Source: Desulfitobacterium_A sp034927245
GTDB taxonomy: Bacteria > Bacillota > Desulfitobacteriia > Desulfitobacteriales > Desulfitobacteriaceae
DNA length: 64,000 nt
Assembly: GCF_034927245.1 (NCBI RefSeq)
Contig: NZ_JAYFQK010000022.1
Coordinates: 1 to 64,000, forward strand
Direction: 5' to 3'
This document shows positions 43,332-52,119 of the stretch, one piece after another; position 1 is the stretch's first letter, and each line of letters begins with the position of its first letter. A model generated the notes under the pieces. It worked only from the letters and a program-made list of their open reading frames with translations, searched no databases and was not told the DNA's origin. The translations under genes were made by a program, and so were the position numbers.

Positions 43332-45320
43332 CTAAAACCCTAAAGCGTGTCCTATCTGTAAAAACAGCCAACCGACTCCAAAGCTGAAGAGCAAATTATA
43401 AACGACACCAAATCCTGTCCACCGCCAGCTCCCTATTTCCTTATGCATGGTTACTACAGTAGCCAGACAAGGAATATATATCATATATACGACCAAGAAA
43501 ATATAGGCCACCAATGGTGTCATTGCCCCTGTCATAGCATAAGCAATCGATTGGGGAGTATCCGCAGCAACACCATATAAAATTCCTAAGGTAGACAGCG
43601 TCGTTTCTTTTGCCGTAAAACCAAAGAGCAGCGCGACCATGATCCGCCAATCAAACTCCAAGGGATTACCTATAACAGATAATGCACTTCCAAGTTGTCC
43701 TGCCCATGTTTCTTCTATTGGAACCCCTGCCGGATAATTGCTCAATACCCAAATAATAATGGAAGCAACTAAGATAAACGTCCATGCTCTTTTGATAAAG
43801 GAGTATGTTTTCTCCCAAGCCGGAAGGAAGATGTTGCGAAGCGTGGGCAAGTGATAAAGGGGGAGCTCCATGACAAAAGGTGACTTTTCGGTTTTGAGCA
43901 CTGTTTTTCTAAAGAAAAAAGATGAAAAAATAATGAGTAACAGGCTTAAGACCAATAAACTGATCATAACTATGGCCCCGCGTCCTCCGGGGAAAAATAC
44001 TGCCACTACTGCGCTCATCACCCCTAAGCGGGGCACACAGGGAATCAAAGGATTAAGGAAAATGGTTATCATGCGATCTTTAGGGTTTTCCAACGTACGG
44101 GTTGCCATGATTCCCGGAACATTACAGCCATAGCTAGAAACAAAAGAAAAGAAAGACTTTCCATGCAGCCCCATAGCCTGCATAAATCGGTCTCCAAGAA
44201 AAGCCGCTCTCGCGAGATAACCACTTTCCTGAAGGATAGAATAAAAGATAAAAAACAATCCAATTTGGGGAACAAAGGCGAACACCGCCCCTACACCGGC
44301 AAATATTCCATCCTGAATTAAGCCTTGCAGCCATTGAGGCCCACCCATAATCTGCAAAAGAGCAACAAGATCTCGCGCCGCCCAGGCCATAAACTTCGAA
44401 ATAAGATCACCGATGGGAGCACTTCCGACGAATGAGCTCCAAAAAACGATAATCAATATTCCCAAAAGAATCGGATAACCCCAAATGGGTGACAAGGCCC
44501 AACGATCTAACCTTTCTGTCCAGCTTGCACCCTTTTGTTTATTGACTTGAACAAATTTAGGCAGAAGCGACTCAATAAATTGATATTTTGAATCGGTGAT
44601 CGCCATTTCCAGTTTAGCCTCATTCCAACCGGATTGGCTCCACTCCAACAATAATTTGCGTATTGATTCCGGAGGCTCTACTTCAAGAGCCTGATCTCCT
44701 TCCATATATTTTAGAGCAAGCCAACGACGAGGAAATTGACCTTCTTTTAAATCATTCTCAATTTCCGTAATCTTTTTTTCAAGCTCTTCAGGATACTTAA
44801 TTTTAATAGGCTGCGGGGCTTCATCCCGCCGGCTTGTCTTAATAGCCTCCTGTAAAAGTTCATTAATTCCCTTGCCTTTAGTCGCAATTACCTCAATTAC
44901 CGGAAGCTTTAGTGTTTGGCTCAATTTCGAAGCAGAAATAACTATTCCTGAGGCCGAAGCAATATCCATCATATTAAGACCAATCACAACATTAGGCGTT
45001 AACTCTAATATTTGTAAGAGCAAGTATAAGTTGCGTTCAATATTTGAAGCATCAAGCATTGCCACCACGACATCCGGCTTTTCATTAAGGATGTATTCCC
45101 GTGTTACAATTTCCTCTTGGGAATAAGCCGTTAAACTATAGGTCCCTGGGAGATCCACCAATTCAATTGCTAGATCATTTACCTTAAAATAGCCTGCTTT
45201 ATGTTCAACCGTTTTACCTGTCCAATTGCCTACCTGTTGTTTTAAACCGGTTAGAAAATTAAAAACTGTACTTTTGCCGACATTGGGATTACCGACAAGA
45301 GCGATTCTCAGATTTTTCAT
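43332..45320 (-). CDS. feoB: ferrous iron transporter FeoB
   Basis: A 662-residue membrane protein importing Fe2+. The N-terminal G domain: G1 GNPNVGKS (10-17), T in TVEHKAG, G3 DLPGTYSL, G4 NMMD. After a helical linker, about 10-11 membrane helices with two Gate motifs (CNVPGIMATR and related), a conserved cysteine in IPCVPRLGV, and the late IPCLATVV. ATG 45320 lies after GGGAGG; the earlier in-frame start at 45383 lacks one. It is downstream of feoA by 95 nt. Confidence 0.95.
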   Translation of the reverse strand: MKNLRIALVGNPNVGKSTVFNFLTGLKQQVGNWTGKTVEHKAGYFKVNDLAIELVDLPGTYSLTAYSQEEIVTREYILNEKPDVVVAMLDASNIERNLYLLLQILELTPNVVIGLNMMDIASASGIVISASKLSQTLKLPVIEVIATKGKGINELLQEAIKTSRRDEAPQPIKIKYPEELEKKITEIENDLKEGQFPRRWLALKYMEGDQALEVEPPESIRKLLLEWSQSGWNEAKLEMAITDSKYQFIESLLPKFVQVNKQKGASWTERLDRWALSPIWGYPILLGILIIVFWSSFVGSAPIGDLISKFMAWAARDLVALLQIMGGPQWLQGLIQDGIFAGVGAVFAFVPQIGLFFIFYSILQESGYLARAAFLGDRFMQAMGLHGKSFFSFVSSYGCNVPGIMATRTLENPKDRMITIFLNPLIPCVPRLGVMSAVVAVFFPGGRGAIVMISLLVLSLLLIIFSSFFFRKTVLKTEKSPFVMELPLYHLPTLRNIFLPAWEKTYSFIKRAWTFILVASIIIWVLSNYPAGVPIEETWAGQLGSALSVIGNPLEFDWRIMVALLFGFTAKETTLSTLGILYGVAADTPQSIAYAMTGAMTPLVAYIFLVVYMIYIPCLATVVTMHKEIGSWRWTGFGVVYNLLFSFGVGWLFLQIGHALGF

Positions 45321-45415
45321 CGAATTTTTCCTCCCTACGTCAGCAAGAAATTTTGCAAAATATCTTAAACACTCTTTGAACAAATATTTTGGATTCTAAG
45401 CTATGCAAATTATTC

Positions 45416-45646
45416 TCATTTAGAATCAACGAGTATTTTAGCACACTCGGAAAGACGCATGGCTAAAGAATATCCCTTTATACGTATTTGCATGGGCCCC
45501 CCCCAAGGAGCCAATCGAATTACTTCTACTTCAGCACCTGGCACAAGCCCCATATCCATCATTCGACGCCGTAATGCTCCATTATCCAAAACAGTGCGGA
45601 TATGTGCCTTTTCACCGGGATGCAGTAAGTCTAATGAATATTCCAT
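45416..45646 (-). CDS. feoA: ferrous iron transport accessory protein FeoA
   Basis: A 76-residue SH3-like protein (LLHPGEKAHIRTVL ... RRRMMDMGLVPGAEVEVIRLAPWGGPMQIRIKG) that assists FeoB. First gene of feoABC, with AGGAGG upstream and a Fur box in the promoter region. Confidence 0.93.
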   Translation of the reverse strand: MEYSLDLLHPGEKAHIRTVLDNGALRRRMMDMGLVPGAEVEVIRLAPWGGPMQIRIKGYSLAMRLSECAKILVDSK

Positions 45647-45677
45647 ATAAACCTCCTATCTGTATAAACCCCTTAAT

Positions 45678-45692
45678 TGATATTCATTCTCA
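45678..45692. promoter_or_regulatory. Fur box upstream of feoA
   Basis: TGATATTCATTCTCA matches the 7-1-7 Fur consensus TGATAATnATTATCA at 12 of 14 fixed positions, 32-46 nt before the feoA start. Iron-replete Fur would repress feoABC. Confidence 0.75.
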
Positions 45693-45797
45693 ATACATGA
45701 GTGCAGTTTTAATTGATAACTCTTCTCATCCATACTTTACAATGTGTGCAGAAACATGTCAACCTTTAATTTTTAACAAAGCTGCAAAACGCACCAT

Positions 45798-45855
45798 AAA
45801 GAAAACCCGGCTTCGCAAAGCCATTGGTTGCACTTATACTTTCCGACAGTACAAA
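45798..45855 (+). repeat. dispersed palindromic repeat, shortened copy R3
   Basis: AAAGAAAACCCGGCTTCG-CAAAGCC-TTGGTTGCACTTA then TACTTTCCGACAGTAC. Compared with R1/R2 it lacks the inner stem half and the TAGAGTTTAT block. A terminator hairpin follows within 5 nt. Confidence 0.8.
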
Positions 45856-45859
45856 AAAA

Positions 45860-45883
45860 AAGGATCAGAAAAACTCTGATCCT
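45860..45883. terminator. terminator hairpin of the zinc-ribbon gene
   Basis: Stem AAGGATCAG / CTGATCCTT just past the gene ending at 45916, preceded by an A-tract (T-tract on the minus strand). Confidence 0.75.
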
Positions 45884-45915
45884 TCTTGCTTTAACCTATT
45901 TTATTAAACCTAGGA

Positions 45916-46221
45916 TTAGTAGCGGCGCATTGCTTGGAAGCAATCACGGCAATAGACTGGCTTTTCGCCGGAAGGTTGGAATGGAACTTCTGTTTCAACT
46001 CCGCAATTGGAGCAAACTGCCGGATACATTTGACGTTGAGGACGAGCACCAAAGCCTCCGCTTCTTCTTCCGCCATTAGCAGCTTTACGGGCTTGACGGC
46101 ATGAAGGGCAACGTCCAGGTTCGTTTTCGAACCCTTTTTCAGCATAGAATTCTTGTTCACTAGCAGAGAAAGTAAATTCTTGGCCACAATCGCGGCAGGT
46201 TAAAATTTTGTCTTGAAACAC
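45916..46221 (-). CDS. zinc-ribbon protein (zf-trcl + CxxC type)
   Basis: A 101-residue protein with two zinc-ribbon units: CRDC-x25-CPSC (about residues 9-41) and CSNC-x18-CRDC (about 70-95), joined by a Gly/Arg-rich basic linker (GGRRSGGFGARPQRQ) that could bind nucleic acid. Such proteins are common in clostridia, often with cold-shock-like behaviour, but the role is unknown. A second frame in the same stretch is a shadow. A structured leader lies upstream. Confidence 0.85.
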   Translation of the reverse strand: MFQDKILTCRDCGQEFTFSASEQEFYAEKGFENEPGRCPSCRQARKAANGGRRSGGFGARPQRQMYPAVCSNCGVETEVPFQPSGEKPVYCRDCFQAMRRY

Positions 46222-46261
46222 TTAATGTTTCCTCCTTATTTTGGGTAGTTTTTTCTCTTTG

Positions 46262-46315
46262 ATCTCTGCGCAAACTCCCGATCCATGACAACCCAAATTA
46301 AGGGTAAACAGAGAT
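46262..46315 (-). promoter_or_regulatory. structured leader upstream of the zinc-ribbon gene
   Basis: The minus strand pairs ATCTCTG (46315-46309) with CAGAGAT (46268-46262), enclosing ACCC/GGGT and a conserved-looking GGATCGGGAG segment, 40 nt before the ATG. This may be a cis-regulatory RNA; no class recognised. The rest of the 46222-46496 gap is AT-rich. Confidence 0.4.
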
Positions 46316-46496
46316 TTCAAGATTTTTGCAAAGTAACCTCGAGTTGCTTCTAGTATAACAAAACTATTTTGATAAAGCAAACAAATGTTACCTTTAAGCA
46401 TAAATTATAGTAACCGCCGTATAATATCGAAAAGCCTTGTACAAGAAGGTCTTAACAATTATTATAAAGTTAGGAAGAAAAAATGGAGGGAAAGTT

Positions 46497-46766
46497 ATGT
46501 ACGAATTAAAAAATCATATGGAAGCAGTTTCTCGTCAAGCTCTCAAAGAATACATGACCCAAGTCACCCTTCCCTGTACATGCGAACGTTGCGTTGCTGA
46601 TATCCTTGCACTTACGTTAAACCAACTGCCTGCTAAATATTACGTCTCCTTAAAAGGCGAGATTCTCACCCAATGGGAGAGTCAAACACGCCCTGACCAA
46701 GCTAAAGTTATGTCAGCTATAGTCAGGGCCGCCAAACAAGTAGAGAAGACCCCTTCTCATTCTTAA
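46497..46766 (+). CDS. ComFB-like late competence protein
   Basis: An 89-residue protein: YELKNHMEAVSRQALKEYM ... CTCERCVADILALTLNQLPAKYYVS, the ComFB family pattern with CxxC and a following LPAKY. ComFB-like proteins accompany competence and biofilm genes, and some bind cyclic dinucleotides; direct function uncertain. ATG 46497 follows GGAGGG. Confidence 0.82.
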   Translation: MYELKNHMEAVSRQALKEYMTQVTLPCTCERCVADILALTLNQLPAKYYVSLKGEILTQWESQTRPDQAKVMSAIVRAAKQVEKTPSHS

Positions 46767-46774
46767 GATGCTGC

Positions 46775-46894
46775 TTAATCAGCGTTTATGGCAATAATCG
46801 CGGCCAGCAAAACAAGCATCACAATAAAAAGTACCCGAAAAGGTGTGGTAATTGTTGACTTTATTGAGATCGGTTCAATCACAAGATTTTGCAC
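46775..46894 (-). CDS. tiny one-helix membrane protein (39 aa)
   Basis: A 39-residue frame from GTG 46894 with AGGGTGAT five bases upstream. It consists of a short polar N-terminus and one strongly hydrophobic helix (LFIVMLVLLAAIIAI). It sits antiparallel between comFB and the crp-like gene. Too short to be certain, but the ribosome site and helix are suggestive. Confidence 0.45.
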   Translation of the reverse strand: MQNLVIEPISIKSTITTPFRVLFIVMLVLLAAIIAINAD

Positions 46895-46988
46895 AATTGA
46901 TCACCCTAACTAACGGAATAACCTTGTTGCAGTTTTCTATGCTCTAATTAATATATGTTATCCTAAGATTTAAGTGAGGTTTTTCAAA

Positions 46989-47663
46989 GTGTTTGATCCT
47001 CAAATATTAAAGCGCTTTCCCCTTTTTTCCAATCTATCTGATGAGGATCTCAAACCTCTCCTTTCTCAATTTAAACCTCGGCATTTTCGTAAAGGTCAAA
47101 TTCTTTTTGTAGAAGGAGAAATCGGTTCTCACGTTTATTTTGTGTTATCCGGACAAATTAAAATGAGTAAGACCTTGCCGGATGGCAATGAGCAAATTCT
47201 CGACTGGTGCGGGCCCTATGACAGCTTTGCTGAAATTTTATTGATTGAGGATGGCCCCTATCCCGCTACGGCTGAAGCCATTCAAGAAAGTCAGGTCCTT
47301 GTTCTTTCAAACCAAAGAATCCCCGAACTCTTAGTTAAACATCCCGAGCTTGGAATTGCTCTCGTTCGTACCCTGAGTAAACGCCTTCGCCTTAATCAAG
47401 AGTTTATTCGAATTTTAACCAGCCGCTCAACAGCAGGGATACTTGCCGCCCTTCTTCTTCGTTTGGCACGTCCCGCCCCCAATCCCGGCGAATGGATTTA
47501 TGTTGACGGAACCCTCACGAACAAAGATTTAGCGAGTATGATTGGAACCTCCCGTGAATTGGTTAATCGATCCATTAACAATTGGAAAAGGCAAGGTATT
47601 GTTCAACTTCATGAAGGACGACTGGAGATTCTCAAACCACAAGAACTCGCCGATTGGCCTTAA
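46989..47663 (+). CDS. Crp/Fnr-family transcription regulator
   Basis: A 224-residue regulator: cyclic-nucleotide-binding fold (about 10-125, with KGQILFVEGEIGSHVYFVLSGQIKMSK) and a C-terminal winged helix (TNKDLASMIGTSRELVNRSINNWKRQG). It has no N-terminal cysteine cluster, so not an O2-sensing Fnr. Effector unknown; relatives in this group include halo-respiration regulators (CprK type). GTG 46989 has GAGG nine bases upstream. It is followed by a convergent gene. Confidence 0.9.
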   Translation: MFDPQILKRFPLFSNLSDEDLKPLLSQFKPRHFRKGQILFVEGEIGSHVYFVLSGQIKMSKTLPDGNEQILDWCGPYDSFAEILLIEDGPYPATAEAIQESQVLVLSNQRIPELLVKHPELGIALVRTLSKRLRLNQEFIRILTSRSTAGILAALLLRLARPAPNPGEWIYVDGTLTNKDLASMIGTSRELVNRSINNWKRQGIVQLHEGRLEILKPQELADWP

Positions 47664-47667
47664 GTCA

Positions 47668-48552
47668 TCAATTATAAAACTTATGATCGCGCATACCTCC
47701 TGAAAATCGATAATCTGAAAACCCTTCGGAATCCAGCAACTTTACTTTTTCCCAGACTTCTTCCCACGTCAAGTTTGTTCCGCGCCGCCAAAAAATCATG
47801 GCGGCGCGTATTTTTTCGCTGCTGTTCTGCTGGGGAAAAGCTTCTAACAGGCCCGTCCCTCCCCAAGACTTTACCCATTCACTATAGCAGTGAACAACCT
47901 CTTCGGACTGACCCTTGATTTGGCGAAGGGTAAAATAACAGGTTAATTTCGACAGTACTTTTTCGTCATTATTACGTTTACATCCTTGACCATCAAAATC
48001 CAGTCCCTCCATTAAAAGTAAAAAGACCAGATAATGAAGGCGAACCGCAGATCGAAGATGCTCAGGATTAAGCTGCAGAATTTCCGCTAAGCGCCCTAAA
48101 GGCCTTAAATAAAGCTTTACCGCAGGTTCCTGAAAACCGATTTGAGCGAAAGCACCCACAGGAATTGGGAATAAATCCTGTATTCCGCTGTCCTCCAGCT
48201 TAATAAGCAGTTCCTTTTCCATCTGCCGCAAACGTTGATCCTGCCGGTGCAATTGTTCCGAAGTATCTTTTATATATGTTTCGGCTTCTCTCGGTTGCTC
48301 GGGAAGCTGATCAACCCATTCTCTAAAGCGTGACCGCCGCGGCAAAAGAATTTCCAGTAAATTTGCTGTCTCCTGTTGTAACGTTTGAAAACCGTGCTTA
48401 ACCTCCTCGGGATTTTGGTACATTCCTTTCATTAAGTGTTCTGCACCGCGGGGAATTTCCATAGACTCTTCAAATCGAATCATGGCTTCACCATTTTTTA
48501 CAGGAAACTTAAGTCCAATAGCTTGTTCAACCTCAAGGCGCAAGGAGCACAC
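47668..48552 (-). CDS. protein of unknown function (294 aa)
   Basis: A 294-residue soluble protein with a helical, coiled-coil-prone segment (about 85-125) and a Trp-rich C-terminal region. GTG start after GGGGGAATTCAG. No membrane segment or known motif. It ends four nt from the convergent crp-like gene and is divergent from the helicase gene. Confidence 0.62.
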   Translation of the reverse strand: MCSLRLEVEQAIGLKFPVKNGEAMIRFEESMEIPRGAEHLMKGMYQNPEEVKHGFQTLQQETANLLEILLPRRSRFREWVDQLPEQPREAETYIKDTSEQLHRQDQRLRQMEKELLIKLEDSGIQDLFPIPVGAFAQIGFQEPAVKLYLRPLGRLAEILQLNPEHLRSAVRLHYLVFLLLMEGLDFDGQGCKRNNDEKVLSKLTCYFTLRQIKGQSEEVVHCYSEWVKSWGGTGLLEAFPQQNSSEKIRAAMIFWRRGTNLTWEEVWEKVKLLDSEGFSDYRFSGGMRDHKFYN

Positions 48553-48682
48553 CTGAATTCCCCCTTTTAGGGTATTTCCTTGATTAAATCATATGGCTGA
48601 AAAATAGGGTTCAGACCACCGATTTGCGTCTTCCCGCGTAGTTTGCTAAAATTAAGCAATCATAATAGAAATGAGTGATCCT

Positions 48683-50935
48683 ATGTCAGAACGGACTTAT
48701 CGGGGGTTAACCTTAGATCGCTTTCAGATAGAGGCTTTAGATGCCATTGATGAAGGGCGTTCAGTTATCGTAGCTGCCCCAACCGGAACCGGGAAAACAT
48801 TGGTTGCCGACTATCTGGTTGACAAAGCCATTGAGGCAAAGCAGCAGGTTATTTATACTGCACCGATTAAGGCCTTAAGCAACCAAAAGTTTAAAGACTA
48901 TAAAGCGCTTTTTGGATCAGAAAAAGTGGGCATTATGACCGGAGATGTCGTGATAAACCCGGATGCCCCTTTACTCATCATGACAACTGAAATCTTTCGT
49001 AATCAAGTCATCACCGAAGATCCTGCGTTGCGGCACGTCACTCATATCATCTTCGATGAAATTCATTGGCTCAATGATGAAGAACGGGGAACCGTCTGGG
49101 AAGAATCCATTATTTTAGCTCCTAAACATATGAAAATTCTCGGGCTCAGTGCGACTATAGCCAACGCCGGCCAACTTGTACAATGGATTGAATCGATCCG
49201 CGAGGAAAAAGTCACACTCATTGAAGAACAACGTCGCATCGTCCCCTTAGATTATTATTTCTATACCAAGGATACAGGTCTTGTAACCTATGAACAATTA
49301 TGGCGCTATTACCATCACAAAATAAAGGAACATAAAAACCCCGAAAGCTCCCCCTTTTCTTCCACAACTCACCTTGACTTAATCCGGACAATACAGCGTA
49401 AATATTTACCAACCCTTTATTTCGTTTTTAGCCGCAAACAATGTGCGGATAAAGCCAGGGAACTTGCCGGCTTTGCTAATTATCTGAAACCCAGTGAGAG
49501 CGCTCAGGTTGAGGCTTTATTTATTCAGCAATTCGGCTCTGAAGAAGAGTGGTCTGCTTCAACACGACAGCTAAAACGCTTATGTTCTAAGGGCATTTCC
49601 TTCCATCATGCCGGTCTCTTACCGGCTCAAAAAGCAATTGTCGAAGAATTGTTCTTAAAACGTCTTATCCATGTTCTATACTGTACCGAAACCTTTAGCG
49701 TTGGCATCAATTATCCCGTTAAAGCCGTTTGTTTTGACTCTCTCAATAAATTCGACGGGCGGAATTTTCGCCCCTTGGCCAATCACGAATTTTTTCAGAT
49801 GTCCGGACGGGCAGGACGCCGCGGAATCGATGAGCAAGGTTACTCCTTTGCTTTAATCGATTTGAACTATATGGAAAAGAGTCCGCCCCCTCGGTTCAAT
49901 ATAAAACGCTTGGAACCTTTAACCAGCCAATTTAAGCTATCTTATAATACCGTATTAAATCTTCAAGCGACATTGACTTCTGAGCAGATTGAATTATATT
50001 TTCAAAAAAGTTTTGCCGCGTTTAGCTATGTTCGAACCAACGAAGATTTAAAAAATGAACTTGCTCAGGTTGAAGAAAAAACTAAGGGGGTCCAAGAAAT
50101 CGTTTGTGAAAATGCCGGAACGTTTTCTTGCTGCTTAAAATATTACCCGAAGAAGAAAGAACTTGACCGATTAAATCGTTCTTACCAAGCCTTAGGTCCC
50201 CGTCGCCAAAATCGAGCTTACGGCCGGGAAATGGCTCGGAAAATACGGACCTGGCAAAAACTCCTTAAAGTAAAACCTAAAAATTGCCCCGCTTCCAAAC
50301 TTTCCGTCTGTGAGAAAGAGACCAAGAATTTAGCTAAACTTCAACAACAAGCCGCCGAATTAAAAAAAGAACTGAGTGTTCTCCCTGATCAGCACTCCTT
50401 TCTTCATGAATTTCAGTTTAAGTTAAACCAACTTCGTCAAATGGGTTATATTCGCGGTGATGATCTGCTTCCACGCGGAGAGTGTGCGCGGCATATTTAT
50501 GTTCAGGAGCTTCTGGTGACCGAACTGATATACTCTGATACATTTGATTCTCTGGACGATGATCAGCTCAATGCTTTGCTATCGGCTATCGACTTCGAAT
50601 CCAGGAAAAACGACTTCTTCCAAAAGCTCCCTATTCTTGACTGGATACCTATCGTGAAATTTGAGCGCTATATTCAATCCGTCTGCGGCCCGGATACAGT
50701 GCGTTATGACCCACGTGTGTCAATTATTACATATTTTTGGAGCAAAGGGCATTCCTTCGCCGAAATTCAAAAGCTTTGTAATCTTGACGAGGGTGATATT
50801 ATCTCAGTCTTTCGCAGAACCATCGATCTTTTACGACAGATGCGCGATGCCGTAACCGATCCGAAATTAAATCAGCGGTTAAAAACGTGCATGGAAAAAC
50901 TTGATCGTGATGAAGCTGCTGTTCTGGGGCTTTAA
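48683..50935 (+). CDS. Ski2-like DExH-box RNA/DNA helicase
   Basis: A 750-residue superfamily 2 helicase. Motif I APTGTGKT (about 32-39), Ia YTAPIKALSNQKF, motif II DEIH (about 125-128), III LSATI, motif IV-V ISFHHAGLLP and TETFSVGINYP, VI QMSGRAGRRG: the Ski2/Mtr4 pattern. The C-terminal part has a Lys/Arg-rich region with cysteines (SCCLKYYPK ... NCPASKLSVC) and a Ski2-type helical domain. The ATG at 48683 is favoured (GAGTGAT upstream); 48671 is possible. Unusual among Firmicutes; may act in RNA turnover or DNA repair. Confidence 0.87.
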   Translation: MSERTYRGLTLDRFQIEALDAIDEGRSVIVAAPTGTGKTLVADYLVDKAIEAKQQVIYTAPIKALSNQKFKDYKALFGSEKVGIMTGDVVINPDAPLLIMTTEIFRNQVITEDPALRHVTHIIFDEIHWLNDEERGTVWEESIILAPKHMKILGLSATIANAGQLVQWIESIREEKVTLIEEQRRIVPLDYYFYTKDTGLVTYEQLWRYYHHKIKEHKNPESSPFSSTTHLDLIRTIQRKYLPTLYFVFSRKQCADKARELAGFANYLKPSESAQVEALFIQQFGSEEEWSASTRQLKRLCSKGISFHHAGLLPAQKAIVEELFLKRLIHVLYCTETFSVGINYPVKAVCFDSLNKFDGRNFRPLANHEFFQMSGRAGRRGIDEQGYSFALIDLNYMEKSPPPRFNIKRLEPLTSQFKLSYNTVLNLQATLTSEQIELYFQKSFAAFSYVRTNEDLKNELAQVEEKTKGVQEIVCENAGTFSCCLKYYPKKKELDRLNRSYQALGPRRQNRAYGREMARKIRTWQKLLKVKPKNCPASKLSVCEKETKNLAKLQQQAAELKKELSVLPDQHSFLHEFQFKLNQLRQMGYIRGDDLLPRGECARHIYVQELLVTELIYSDTFDSLDDDQLNALLSAIDFESRKNDFFQKLPILDWIPIVKFERYIQSVCGPDTVRYDPRVSIITYFWSKGHSFAEIQKLCNLDEGDIISVFRRTIDLLRQMRDAVTDPKLNQRLKTCMEKLDRDEAAVLGL

Positions 50936-50966
50936 GCGGATTACGATTATATAAAAATACAAATAA

Positions 50967-51006
50967 GGCAGCTGTACTTTCGAACGAAGTGCAGCTGCCC
51001 ATTTTT
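50967..51006. terminator. terminator between the helicase and rubredoxin genes
   Basis: Stem GGCAGCTG-ACTT / AAGT-CAGCTGCC with a short loop, followed by CATTTTTAT. Confidence 0.85.
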
Positions 51007-51024
51007 ATGTCGTAAGTTCATTAA

Positions 51025-51189
51025 CTAGTCTTCGGAGACTTCAAAGGAATCTTTGTCCACTCCACATTCCGGACAAACCCAATCGTCCGGAATATCCTCA
51101 AAAGCGGTTCCCGGGGCAATACCTGAGTCAGGATCACCGATTGCAGGGTCATATACATACCCGCAGACTGAACAAACATATTTTTTCAA
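51025..51189 (-). CDS. rub: rubredoxin
   Basis: A 54-residue iron-sulfur protein with one Fe(Cys)4 site: C6-x2-C9-G-Y and C39-P-x-C42-G, plus the typical YVYDPAIGDPDSGIAPGT and DIPDDWVCP. Starts with TTG after AGGGGG seven bases upstream. Electron carrier for oxygen/ROS detoxification (rubrerythrin, NADH:rubredoxin systems) in anaerobes. The gene is shorter than 60 codons and easily missed. Confidence 0.96.
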   Translation of the reverse strand: MKKYVCSVCGYVYDPAIGDPDSGIAPGTAFEDIPDDWVCPECGVDKDSFEVSED

Positions 51190-51249
51190 TAGATAACCCC
51201 CTTTTCTTAAAACATTTTTTAATGCCTTTATGGTATCAACCTTTGTACT

Positions 51250-51630
51250 TTAACCCTTAAAGGCAATCATTTCGACTTCAATTTTAACATCTTTAGGAAG
51301 ACGTGCAACTTGTACAGCCGAACGTGCAGGGGGTCGCGCATCAAAGAACTCATCATAAATACTGTTCATCACTTGAAAATCGTTCATATCAGCCAGAAAA
51401 ACAGTCGTCTTCACAACATTATCCAACGAAGTACCTGCTGCAAGCAAAATTTGTTCTGCGTTTTTCAAAGCTTGTCGAACTTGTTCTTCAATATTGGGGC
51501 CCACAAGATTACCCTCAGGCGTTAACGGGATCTGACCTGAAGTAAATACAAAATTTCCAATCTCAATTCCCTGTGAATAGGGTCCGATTGCCGCCGGGGC
51601 TTTGGTTGTGGAAATAACCGTTTGTTTCAT
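51250..51630 (-). CDS. ridA: RidA-family imine/enamine deaminase
   Basis: A 126-residue protein of the YjgF/YER057c/UK114 family that hydrolyses reactive enamines from threonine/serine dehydratases. Matches: APAAIGPYSQGIEIGNFVFTSGQIP, GTSLDNVVKTTVFLADMNDF, and ARPPARSAVQVARLPKDVKIEVE with the catalytic arginine. Trimeric in known structures. Confidence 0.94.
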   Translation of the reverse strand: MKQTVISTTKAPAAIGPYSQGIEIGNFVFTSGQIPLTPEGNLVGPNIEEQVRQALKNAEQILLAAGTSLDNVVKTTVFLADMNDFQVMNSIYDEFFDARPPARSAVQVARLPKDVKIEVEMIAFKG

Positions 51631-51658
51631 TTAGCCTACCTCTTTATCCATAGTTTAG

Positions 51659-52102
51659 TTATAGTTTATCCTCATAGAAGGAGATCCGATAATGTTCCCA
51701 AACATACTTTTTGAATTGCTCTGCACATTGGCAATTGCCCGGATGCTCGCAAAAACCGACTTCCAACTTTCCTAAAAAATGAAGATATAAAATATGTACA
51801 TTAATATAAAGATGAGTAACTTTCTGTTTGATACTGAGATAATAATGCAGCACCCCAAGGAAGAGCAAAAAAAGCAAAATATTTATTGCCCATGCCGAAG
51901 GAATACTCGCCCATGTTGCAAGATTCGTTAACCCCATAAGCATCGTTGCTGTTAACCAAGCAATTTCGCGTTTTTGGTAAGACCTCCACTCATGGTAGCG
52001 CGAAAGGAACTCTTTAAATAAACGTTCCATCCGCGGTGAAATGGTCGGCATGCAATCTTGCTTAATGTTTTGCACAGAGAGAGGATGGATTATCACACCC
52101 AT
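51659..52102 (-). CDS. two-helix membrane protein of unknown function
   Basis: A 147-residue protein with a basic amphipathic N-terminal part (to ~45), a helical hairpin of two membrane segments (about 48-68 and 72-90), and a cytoplasmic tail with three cysteines (CEHPGNCQC). ATG 52102 after AAGGAGAATTGCT. It is 17 nt downstream of the HAD phosphatase gene and may be co-transcribed. No family recognised. Confidence 0.6.
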   Translation of the reverse strand: MGVIIHPLSVQNIKQDCMPTISPRMERLFKEFLSRYHEWRSYQKREIAWLTATMLMGLTNLATWASIPSAWAINILLFLLFLGVLHYYLSIKQKVTHLYINVHILYLHFLGKLEVGFCEHPGNCQCAEQFKKYVWEHYRISFYEDKL

Positions 52103-52119
52103 AGCAATTCTCCTTGAGC

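Noticed and set aside
45891..46187. 98-codon frame in the zinc-ribbon region
   Set aside because: Shadow of the zinc-ribbon gene in another frame. The 101-residue frame has the CxxC motifs and the ribosome site.
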